Assembly: GCF_003259255.1 (NCBI RefSeq)
Contig: NZ_QGOL01000013.1
Coordinates: 1 to 64,000 of the forward strand
Origin: Algoriphagus litoralis
GTDB lineage: Bacteria; Bacteroidota; Bacteroidia; Cytophagales; Cyclobacteriaceae
Direction of reading: 5' to 3'
DNA length: 64,000 nucleotides
Part shown: positions 57,401 to 64,000 of the stretch, in pieces
How the letters are laid out: each line of letters starts with the position of its first letter
Position numbering within the stretch: the first letter of the stretch is position 1
Position numbers and translations under genes: made by a program
The notes under the pieces: generated by a model
What the model was told of the DNA's origin: nothing
What the model saw: the letters and a program-made list of their open reading frames with translations, nothing else
Databases searched by the model: none

Positions 57401-57696
57401 AAAGAACAGCAAATTTCTCTACTTCTGACGTAGCCAATTCCTTCTATGTTGAAAATGGTTCTTATTTAAGACTTCAGAACTTGACTTTGGGGTATTCTGC
57501 ACCTGCTAGCCTACTTACCAAATTGAAGATGGAGAGAGCAAGAGTATTTGCTTCAGTAAATAACTTGTTTACTATCACTGGTTATGAAGGTTTGGACCCT
57601 GCGGTAGGTGGTGATGCCGATTTGACTTTCGGTATTGACGTAGGTAACTACCCTGTTACTCAGGGATGGACGTTTGGTTTGAACCTTAGCTTCTAA
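54421..57696 (+). CDS. SusC/RagA family TonB-linked outer membrane protein
   Basis: 1,091 residues from the ATG at 54421 (an ATG at 54415 is equally possible). Signal peptide ending SSAAFA-QKTV. Carboxypeptidase-regulatory-like domain (VTGTVLDEFGVGLPGVSILV), TonB-box-like ELVVTGY, plug region with EPLYIVDGLPTGST, then a long beta barrel ending WTFGLNLSF. It imports glycans or other nutrients with energy from TonB-ExbBD. Paired with the SusD gene 52 bases downstream. Preceded by a hairpin-rich leader and a LacI-type palindrome. Confidence 0.95.
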   Translation: MKNVYKFLSVCLTLLVLSSSAAFAQKTVTGTVLDEFGVGLPGVSILVKGTTTGTATDIDGKYSLSVPNDQATLVFSFIGYSAIEQVVGSRSVIDVNMAPDERTLTELVVTGYSIDSRRETTGAIATVDPRDLTVIPTGNVEQTLQGRVSGVTVITNGQPGTSSIIRVRGFGAFGGNEPLYIVDGLPTGSTDFLNPDDIESTTVLKDAAAASIYGARAANGVIVYTTKRGARNKKLRVDYNGMYGITNPGEGLDMMNPQDYATYTWLAETNTARINGVAPNYGHPQFGTGSSPVMPYYLSLITRDPVSGAFGVSSGQAGPLSAAQIEQQREWYNIDPTKGTVRQLTRAMTGEGTDWYAALTAPAPLHRHSLGFNGGSETSRFYVGLGLQEQDGIMIGNTFKRYSLRTNSEFDVTKRIRIGQNFQGTYRQVLGQQGGTGGRGVSDDENDILQAFRMPSIIPVYDEFGGYAGTASRGFNNPRNPVANREGQLNNRNFNANAFGNVYAEWDIIDDLTFRTSIGGQYNNYYFYDYTRLQYENSENNSAFGYGEGSGFSFGWTFTNTVSYKKTIDKHDFNVLVGQEALNSGAGRNISAVGQNPFSQDPDFITISNLPVGTRQVNSDQFKGVNFNSYFGQLRYTYNDKYIVSAVVRRDGSSRFGENARYGVFPAFSAAWRISSESFLQGATWIDDLKIRGGWGQMGNSNNVDPNNQYSLFAGNIGASSYDITGSNSGAQIGFRRSRIGNPNAQWETAVTQNIGFDGTFFNGRLDIIFDWWKKDTKDLLFTVPIPLTAGSNAAAPAVNVGQMLNRGLDLLVSTRGNLTGDLTYELTLTGSTLKNEIVSLSDGLDFITTVNPSFRGIQPIRNAVGQPLSSFFGYNVLGLFRDQEDVNSHAAQDGKAPGRFKFEDVNGDGTITPDDRVFMGSPVPDFTGGMNFTLGYKGFDLSAYFYTSIGNEIFNQSKWFTDFFQTFEGAAISERLKNAWTPENLNATIPVVERTANFSTSDVANSFYVENGSYLRLQNLTLGYSAPASLLTKLKMERARVFASVNNLFTITGYEGLDPAVGGDADLTFGIDVGNYPVTQGWTFGLNLSF

Positions 57697-57748
57697 TCCA
57701 AACAACTTAAAATGAATCGAGTTATAGACACTATAATAGATTAAACAA

Positions 57749-59482
57749 ATGAACAATTTCAAATTAAAAATCGGTGCCCTACTAGCATCCACAGCGATGA
57801 TGGTAGCAGTGAGTTGTAGCGAGGAGTTCTTGGAGGTTCCGCCAGTAGGTCAGTTGTCAGAAAATCAACTTTCCTCATTAGCTGGTTTGGATGCGTCTTT
57901 GATTGCAGCCTATTCCCAAGTAAACGGTCGCGGTAACAGATTAGGGTCTCCTTCCAACTGGGTTTGGGGGAGTATTAGAGGGGGAGAGGCAAATAAAGGT
58001 ACTGACCCCGGTGATTTTAGTACAATCAATCCAATTCAGCGTTTTGAAAATAACGCTGCGGGTGGAGAGATGGGTTCTAAGTACAATGTGGCTTATGAAG
58101 GAATTGCCAGAGCGAATTCAGTATTGAGGTTGCTGACTAATGCAGGACCAGATGTTACTGATGCAGATAAAGTTCGTTTGTCAGCTCAAGCAAAATTCCT
58201 AAGAGCTCATTTCTATTTTGAATTAGCCCGTGATTACAACCAAACTCCTTATGTAGACGAAACAGTGGATTATGGTAGTGGTCTGGAGGAAGTGAAAAAT
58301 GATAAGCCACTTTGGCCATTTATCGAAGCTGACCTTCAGGAGGCTGTTGCTAATCTTCCTGCTACTCAGCCACAAGTAGGTCGAGTGAATCAGTGGGCTG
58401 CAAAAGCGTATTTGGCAAAAGTTTACCTCTATCAGAAGAAATTTGCTGAGGCAAAAACATTGTTTACCGACGTGATCGAAAACGGTGTTACTTCCAATGG
58501 TCTGAAGTATGGCCTTGTTCCTTACTACGACGATGCTTTCCGTGGAGCAAATGACAACCATGAGGAGTCTGTTTGGGCATACCAAGCGGCTGCAGGTACA
58601 GGATCTGTTAACAATGCAAACCCTGAATTTGACTTGAACTTCCCTTACAACACCGGACCTGCTGGTCCAGGAAACTGTTGCGGATTCTTCCAGCCAAGCT
58701 TTACTTTCGTGAATGCATTCAGAACAGCAAATGGTCTCCCACTTTTGGACAAATCCTATAACTCTCCTGCAAATGAAGTGAAGAGTGATATGTCTATTGC
58801 TTCTGGAGCTGCATTTACTCCTGATGCTGGTCCTTTAGATCCTAGACTGGATCATACGGTAGGTAGAAGAGGCATTCCTTATTTGGATTGGCAAGATCAC
58901 CCAGGTCAAGCTTGGATTCGTAACCAACCTAATGGGGGCCCATATTCACCTAAGAAATATGTATATGCAAGATCAGAGCAAGGTTCTTTCCAAGACAACT
59001 CTTCTTGGACTCCTGGCTACACTGGTATCAACTTCATGATTATCCGTTTTGCTGATGTCCTTTTGATGGCTGCAGAAGCTGAGATCGAAACTGGTGGATT
59101 GGAAAAAGCTCGTGAATATGTGAACAGAGTAAGAACCAGAGCTATGAACTCCAAACTGATGAGAGAAGATGGAACAATGGCCGCAAACTATCAGATCAGT
59201 ACTTATGACACGCCTTGGACTAGTGCGGATACAGCAAGACTTGCGGTACGTCATGAGAGATTACTTGAGCTAGGTATGGAAGGCCATAGATTCTATGATC
59301 TACAGCGATGGGGAACTGCTCAAGCTGAATTGGATTTCTACTTTGCTTATGATGGGGTAAAACTTCCTGCAGCTTTGGGTAACGGTGCAAAATATACCGA
59401 CAAATTTAAGTGGGTGCCAATTCCTCAAGATCAGATTGATCTTGTAGGTCCGGATATTCTAACTCAAAATCCAGGTTTCTAA
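57749..59482 (+). CDS. SusD/RagB family nutrient-binding outer membrane lipoprotein
   Basis: 577 residues; lipobox AVSC and the start SEEFLEVPPVGQLSENQL. The fold core shows AKFLRAHFYFELARDYNQ, FADVLLMAAEAEIETG and ERLLELGMEGHRFYDLQRW near the C-terminus, the standard SusD signature. It caps the SusC barrel outside the cell and binds substrate. No glycoside hydrolase follows, so the cargo may be an oligosaccharide or a peptide. A strong terminator is next. Confidence 0.95.
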   Translation: MNNFKLKIGALLASTAMMVAVSCSEEFLEVPPVGQLSENQLSSLAGLDASLIAAYSQVNGRGNRLGSPSNWVWGSIRGGEANKGTDPGDFSTINPIQRFENNAAGGEMGSKYNVAYEGIARANSVLRLLTNAGPDVTDADKVRLSAQAKFLRAHFYFELARDYNQTPYVDETVDYGSGLEEVKNDKPLWPFIEADLQEAVANLPATQPQVGRVNQWAAKAYLAKVYLYQKKFAEAKTLFTDVIENGVTSNGLKYGLVPYYDDAFRGANDNHEESVWAYQAAAGTGSVNNANPEFDLNFPYNTGPAGPGNCCGFFQPSFTFVNAFRTANGLPLLDKSYNSPANEVKSDMSIASGAAFTPDAGPLDPRLDHTVGRRGIPYLDWQDHPGQAWIRNQPNGGPYSPKKYVYARSEQGSFQDNSSWTPGYTGINFMIIRFADVLLMAAEAEIETGGLEKAREYVNRVRTRAMNSKLMREDGTMAANYQISTYDTPWTSADTARLAVRHERLLELGMEGHRFYDLQRWGTAQAELDFYFAYDGVKLPAALGNGAKYTDKFKWVPIPQDQIDLVGPDILTQNPGF

Positions 59483-59503
59483 TTTTATTTTGTAAATTAT
59501 CTT

Positions 59504-59533
59504 AAAAGGGAGGCTTCGGTCTCCCTTTTTTTT
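59504..59533 (+). terminator. Terminator of susCD
   Basis: Arms AAAAGGGAG (59504-59512) and CTCCCTTTT (59521-59529), a loop containing TTCG and eight T at the end. It separates susCD from the VCBS gene, so the latter may have its own promoter. Confidence 0.85.
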
Positions 59534-59610
59534 GTGATTTACCAGTACTATTTTTTCCGAATGTTGAAAAATGGTAATTTCCAATTCCCTAGAAATACCC
59601 AAAACACCCT

Positions 59611-62600
59611 ATGAAGTTCACTATTCCATTATCAGTTGTTTTATCCCTTTTCTTTCTTATTTCCTGTGATCAGAATGCTTCCCTATTTGAATTGAAATCC
59701 TCTGATCAAACTGGAATTGATTTCAATAATGAAATCATTGAATCAGACTCATTCAATATTCTCACTGACGAATATATTTTTAATGGAGGGGGTGTTGCGG
59801 TAGCGGACTTTGATCAAGATGGATTACCAGATCTGTTTTTTACCGGCAATCAGGTGTCAAATCGGCTTTATTTGAACAAAGGGGAATTTAAGTTTACTGA
59901 TATTTCTGAAGCTTCAGGCATAATGGCATCTGACAGATGGTGTACAGGGGCTGTAATCGTCGACATCAATACAGATGGGTGGCCTGATATCTACGTTGCT
60001 GCAGCCATGAAAAAAGGACCTGGTGAGCGCAATAATCTTCTTTTTGTAAATCAGGGTAAAGATTCGTCAGGTAAGGTAATCTTCAAAGAAATGGCGGCCC
60101 AATATGGCATAGCCGATAGCGGCAATAGTATGGGAGCAGCTTTTGTGGATTATGATCTCGATGGAGATTTGGACCTCTATGTGTTGAATAATGAGCAACT
60201 CACAGCAAAGCCTACCAATTTCAGACCTAAAGTAACAGATGGGTCCGCTGTAAATAATGATAGCTTCTATCGTAATAATGGAAATGGCAGTTTCACCAAT
60301 GTGACTATCGAAGCAGGGATTACCTTTGAAGGTTTTGGACTAGGACTTTTGATTGCTGATGTCAATAATGATGGCTGGCCGGATATCCATGTGAGTAATG
60401 ATTACATCACTAATGATATCCTTTACATCAATAATCAGGATGGTACTTTTTCTAACCAAACCAAAGAAAATTTACGCCATCAAAGTCAATTTTCGATGGG
60501 TGCTGATATCGCTGATTTTAATAATGATGGTCTCCCTGACTTGATTACTATCGATATGTTGGGAGAAGACAACTACCGGAAAAAAACCACGATTGGTAAA
60601 AACGTTTACCAAACCTACCTGAATAATGAACAATACGGCTACGAATACCAATATGTCCGTAACATGGTCCATTTGAATAATGGACCAGGAATTCCTTTTT
60701 CCGAAATCGGTTTAATGACTGGCGTATATCAAACTGACTGGAGCTGGGCACCACTTTTCGGGGATGTGGACAATGATGGGAATCGGGATCTGTTGATAAC
60801 CAATGGATTTCCCAGGGACATTACTGATAAGGATTTTGCAAACTACAGAGCCGATGTGGGAAATATAGCTTCCACCCGACAGCTGTTAGATTCTATTCCT
60901 ATTGTGAAAATTCCGAATTACGCCTATAGAAATACAGGAAATCTTTCTTTTGAGGATGCGGGAGAAGCATGGGGACTTAACAAACCGTCTTTTTCAAATG
61001 GAGCTGTTTTGGTTGATCTCGATGGTGATGGGGATCTGGACTATGTGGTAAATAATATCAATGATCCGGCCTTTGTATTTGAGAATATACTTAACGAACG
61101 GTCAGAATCACCTAATTACCTTCGAATAAAATTGAAGGGTCCAGCTTCAAATCCACAGGGATTGAGTGCAAAAGTCTTGCTACAAGCTGATTCGAAAAAA
61201 ATGCTGTATCAGGAAATGCAAGTAGGACGAGGATACATGTCTTCCTTGGAAGAAGTGTTGCATTTTGGCTTGGATTCCACCAAGTCGGTAAGTGAAATCA
61301 GAGTCATTTGGCCTGATGGTAAAGAATCTTCCATGCAAAATGTCGAAGCAAACCAAGTCCTTGAGGTGGATTATGCTACATCTAAAGTCGGAAAAAATGC
61401 TTATGCAATTGTTGACTTAAAGGAAACTCAGAAATTGGTCACCGATGTGACCATGGACTTAGGAATTGATTTTCTACACCAAGAAGTAGATAAAATCGAC
61501 TTTAATGTACAGCGAACGCTACCCCATAAGCTGACCCAGTTCGGCCCTCCTTTGGCGGTAGGCGATTTGGATGGAAATGGGCGAGAGGATCTAATCATAG
61601 GTTCAGCTTCAGGCTTTGTGCCGGTTTGGTATTCGCAGCAAGAGGATGGAAGCTTCGTTGAAAAAGAATTGCTGCCTGGGGAAAATTCGATTTTTGAAGA
61701 AACGGGGATTTTACTTTTTGATCTAGATAATGACGGAGATCTTGATCTCTATCTTGTCAGTGGGAGTTCGGAATTTTTACCTGAATCCGCCGAGTATTTG
61801 GATCGGATTTACCTAAATGATGGTAAAGGAGCATTCACTTTGGATAAGAATTTTGCTCTCGTTAAAGCAAATGGGAGCGTGGTTCGCGGAGCAGATTACG
61901 ATGGGGATGGGAATCTGGATTTGTTCGTGGGTGGTAGGGCTCCGATTGGGAAGTTTCCACTACCTGAAAACAGTTTTTTGTTAAGGAATTTCAATGGACA
62001 ATTAACTGATGTGACAGATCAGGTCGCACCAGAACTCAGAAAAGCAGGCATGGTGACCGATGCCATTTGGACTGATGTGGATGGAGACGGCAAAGTTGAT
62101 TTGGTCGTCGTAGGAGAATTGATGGAGATCAGCATCTTCAAGAATACTGGAGAAAAGTTTGAAAGGCTGAAAGAAACAGGATTGGAAAATTACCTAGGGT
62201 GGTGGAATTCCATTGCTTCGGCAGATTTTGATCAGGATGGGGATACTGACTTTGTCATCGGGAATCTAGGTGCCAATAATGCACATCGGCCGAGTGTAGA
62301 AAGACCTGTGAAGATCTATGCCAAAGATTTTGATAACAATGGCAGTGTGGATCCGGTGACTTTTGCTTACTACAAAGACCGAGAGGGTGGGACATTCAAT
62401 TCATTTCCAAGCCATTTTTGGGATGATCTGATCGGCCAAAGTCCGATGTTCAGAAGGAAGTTTGACCGGTATAAATATTTTGCCCTAAGCACAGAATCTA
62501 GCTTTTTCACCGAAGAAGAAAAGAAAGAAGTGCTAGTTCTAACGGGAAATTATGATCGTACTGCCTGGGTTGAGAATCTTGGCAATGGTAAATTTCAACT

Positions 62601-63135
62601 TCATGAATTGCCCGTAATGGCTCAAATAGCACCGGTAAATGGACTTGTTACCGATGATATAAATGGAGATGGTTTTACCGATATCCTGATGGTAGGCAAT
62701 GATTATGGGAATGAGATCTTCATCGGCAGGCTGGATGCATCAGTAGGACTTCTACTTTTGGGAGATGGTCAGGGTGGTTTTGAAGCAGTGAATCCACGGA
62801 ACAGTGGCTTTGTGGTACCAGGGGATGCCAAAGCGCTCGTCAAACTCAGCCCAGTGACAGGTGCGCCGCTATATTTCGCTTCGCAAAATCGAGGGAAATT
62901 GCTGGCTTTTAGGTCCAGATATGAAGAAGCAAAAACGCTGTCTTTTGGACAGCATGCGATGGCCCTAATTCTGGAATTTGACAATGGGAAAAGGCAGCGA
63001 TTTGAATTGAGTCAAGGAGGAGGTTTTGGGTCTCAGTCTTCCCGGGAAGTGATTTTACCAAAAGGCACGAAATCCGCTGTTATGATAGATTACAAAGGAG
63101 AAATGACCCCAGTCGGCATTTTTACCCGCAATTGA
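59611..63135 (+). CDS. VCBS/FG-GAP repeat lipoprotein with ASPIC/UnbV-type domain
   Basis: 1,174 residues; lipobox FLISC. Many FG-GAP/VCBS calcium-binding repeats (ADFDQDGLPDLFFTGN, VDYDLDGDLDLYVLN, ADFNNDGLPDLITIDM, GDLDGNGREDLIIGS), which fold as a beta propeller. Middle and end contain the ASPIC/UnbV pattern (LRIKLKGPASNPQGLSAKV, IRVIWPDGKES). Such proteins commonly follow SusCD genes and are cell-surface or extracellular. Role is unknown; glycan or protein binding is the usual guess. It ends one base before the opposing creatininase gene. Confidence 0.92.
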   Translation: MKFTIPLSVVLSLFFLISCDQNASLFELKSSDQTGIDFNNEIIESDSFNILTDEYIFNGGGVAVADFDQDGLPDLFFTGNQVSNRLYLNKGEFKFTDISEASGIMASDRWCTGAVIVDINTDGWPDIYVAAAMKKGPGERNNLLFVNQGKDSSGKVIFKEMAAQYGIADSGNSMGAAFVDYDLDGDLDLYVLNNEQLTAKPTNFRPKVTDGSAVNNDSFYRNNGNGSFTNVTIEAGITFEGFGLGLLIADVNNDGWPDIHVSNDYITNDILYINNQDGTFSNQTKENLRHQSQFSMGADIADFNNDGLPDLITIDMLGEDNYRKKTTIGKNVYQTYLNNEQYGYEYQYVRNMVHLNNGPGIPFSEIGLMTGVYQTDWSWAPLFGDVDNDGNRDLLITNGFPRDITDKDFANYRADVGNIASTRQLLDSIPIVKIPNYAYRNTGNLSFEDAGEAWGLNKPSFSNGAVLVDLDGDGDLDYVVNNINDPAFVFENILNERSESPNYLRIKLKGPASNPQGLSAKVLLQADSKKMLYQEMQVGRGYMSSLEEVLHFGLDSTKSVSEIRVIWPDGKESSMQNVEANQVLEVDYATSKVGKNAYAIVDLKETQKLVTDVTMDLGIDFLHQEVDKIDFNVQRTLPHKLTQFGPPLAVGDLDGNGREDLIIGSASGFVPVWYSQQEDGSFVEKELLPGENSIFEETGILLFDLDNDGDLDLYLVSGSSEFLPESAEYLDRIYLNDGKGAFTLDKNFALVKANGSVVRGADYDGDGNLDLFVGGRAPIGKFPLPENSFLLRNFNGQLTDVTDQVAPELRKAGMVTDAIWTDVDGDGKVDLVVVGELMEISIFKNTGEKFERLKETGLENYLGWWNSIASADFDQDGDTDFVIGNLGANNAHRPSVERPVKIYAKDFDNNGSVDPVTFAYYKDREGGTFNSFPSHFWDDLIGQSPMFRRKFDRYKYFALSTESSFFTEEEKKEVLVLTGNYDRTAWVENLGNGKFQLHELPVMAQIAPVNGLVTDDINGDGFTDILMVGNDYGNEIFIGRLDASVGLLLLGDGQGGFEAVNPRNSGFVVPGDAKALVKLSPVTGAPLYFASQNRGKLLAFRSRYEEAKTLSFGQHAMALILEFDNGKRQRFELSQGGGFGSQSSREVILPKGTKSAVMIDYKGEMTPVGIFTRN

Positions 63136-63897
63136 TCAGCGATAGAGCTCCCCGGCTTTTGCTTCGCAGATGTCCAAAATCAGGGTTGCGATCTTATCTG
63201 TAACATCATCAAAATATCGCCTCCCTTTCTCAGGGGAGGCTTTTTTTGGATTTCCTATCCCCGTATCTTCTGTCACTTGCGACCATTTTCGCTCTGCCCA
63301 GGCCCATTTTTCACGGATACCCTGAATGACTGATTTCCGCTCATCTCCATCGCCTGCTTCGTCCAATGGCAAGACCAACTCTGGGTGTAGGTATTGAATC
63401 AAAGCTGTCTCCATCTCATCTGCATGGTCCCCGGACTCTTCGAAGTACTTGCTTTTATCCAAAGCCTGAAACCAGTTTGCGGTAAATAGCAGCATTTCAG
63501 GAAATTTTAGTCCGAGTTCTCTCAGCATTGGCTGAAAATTATTTCCGCCATGGCTGTTCAAGATCAGGAGCTTTTTTATTCCCTGCCTGTTTAGGACCTC
63601 GATGATATCGGTCAAAATAATTAATTGAGTACTTGGGTAGATATTGATGTCTAGATAGATATCGCTCTGCCCGGTATTGACTCCGAATGGAATGCTCGGA
63701 AGGACCACCACTTTGGCTCCCTTTTCCCAAGCTTTCTTTGCACCTTCAGCACTCATGGCATCTGCCTCATAGACATCTGTGCCGTAAGGAAGATGATAAT
63801 TGTGGGCTTCGGTGGCACCCCAAGGTAAAATTGCCAGATCATATCGAAAGGTTTTAAGGCTTTTCCAGGTAGCTTCTTTTAGAATATAGGGGCGCAT
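63136..63897 (-). CDS. Creatininase family protein
   Basis: 253 residues. Metal ligands of the family: GATEAHNYHLPYGTD (Glu, His, Asp), NSHGGNN, and GDHADEMETALIQ. Members hydrolyse creatinine, or act on formamides and mycofactocin precursors; substrate here is not predictable. No signal peptide, so cytoplasmic. Its stop directly abuts the stop of the VCBS gene. Confidence 0.9.
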   Translation of the reverse strand: MRPYILKEATWKSLKTFRYDLAILPWGATEAHNYHLPYGTDVYEADAMSAEGAKKAWEKGAKVVVLPSIPFGVNTGQSDIYLDINIYPSTQLIILTDIIEVLNRQGIKKLLILNSHGGNNFQPMLRELGLKFPEMLLFTANWFQALDKSKYFEESGDHADEMETALIQYLHPELVLPLDEAGDGDERKSVIQGIREKWAWAERKWSQVTEDTGIGNPKKASPEKGRRYFDDVTDKIATLILDICEAKAGELYR

Positions 63898-64000
63898 GGG
63901 ATTAGTTTTATAGGATTTGGACAGATGGCGGGGTGATTTGGATCAAAATTGATAATTTGAAACCTGATTCTAAAATACGCTCAATGTCCCAAAGAAGAAA

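Noticed and set aside
1..64000. tRNA, rRNA, CRISPR arrays, insertion sequences, prophage
   Set aside because: None recognised by eye: no transposase or integrase motifs, no regularly spaced repeats, no conserved RNA cores.

Overview
The window reads as chromosomal DNA of a Bacteroidota species, most likely Cytophagales/Cyclobacteriaceae (Algoriphagus-like). The signs are a SusC/SusD outer-membrane pair, many SPII lipoproteins with short Bacteroidota-style leaders, a split (two-gene) B12-dependent methylmalonyl-CoA mutase, near absence of Shine-Dalgarno sequences, and several TAnnTTTG (-7-like) elements. The lineage is inferred from gene content and not from a marker comparison. I found no rRNA, tRNA, CRISPR array, prophage or insertion sequence.

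Layout. 1-1.4 kb: start of a secreted reprolysin-like metalloprotease, frameshifted and cut by the window edge. 1.7-6 kb: lipoprotein sulfatase, GNAT acetyltransferase, TMEM220-type membrane protein, tandem NIPSNAP secreted protein, MOSC protein. 6.2-12.1 kb (minus): LacI-type regulator, galactokinase, and a 1,147-residue lipoprotein fusing ThuA, a sugar dehydrogenase-like propeller, PKD, cytochrome c and a CBM6-like tail. 12.2-16.5 kb: M28 glutaminyl-cyclase-like peptidase, cysS, purH. 16.8-18.6 kb: a protein with five BTRD1-like repeats and a class C beta-lactamase fold. 19.2-25.7 kb: aquaporin with an N-terminal homopolymer frameshift, membrane-anchored nuclease-like protein, purN, PhnB-like VOC protein, DoxX-like protein, tudor-like protein, dnaA. 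26-29.5 kb: methylmalonyl-CoA mutase. 29.5-33.7 kb: a T-rich surface-glycan-like island (HTTM protein, RmlC-like epimerase, glycosyltransferase, Gfo/Idh oxidoreductase). 33.7-39.05 kb: a compact five-gene minus-strand operon: degenerate-Nudix regulator, lipoprotein carboxylesterase, CitMHS-type transporter, AtuA and a separate AtuA C-terminal domain, closed by a T10 terminator. 39.3-42.7 kb: small lipoproteins, an amidohydrolase, a SnoaL-like protein. 42.8-47.9 kb: a redox block: ferredoxin, TrxR-like ferredoxin reductase, MarR regulator, and a two-component pair whose response regulator is fused to a thioredoxin-reductase-like flavoprotein. 48-53.9 kb: housekeeping genes (hisS, ybaB) and small conserved proteins, including a 47-residue basic protein. 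54-63.9 kb: SusC, SusD and a VCBS/ASPIC lipoprotein, preceded by a hairpin-rich leader and a LacI-type palindrome, then a creatininase-family hydrolase.

How the parts may work together. The sulfatase, the LacI/galK/ThuA cluster and the SusCD system suggest a saprophytic glycan or small-molecule scavenger. The same LacI-type palindrome occurs upstream of the lacI gene and upstream of susC, so one regulator may control both. The AtuA operon looks like a self-contained route for ester hydrolysis, carboxylate uptake and intracellular conversion under its own regulator. The redox block couples a cNMP-domain histidine kinase to a receiver-controlled flavoenzyme. Two frameshifts (metalloprotease, aquaporin) are either sequencing errors or real lesions/slippage sites.
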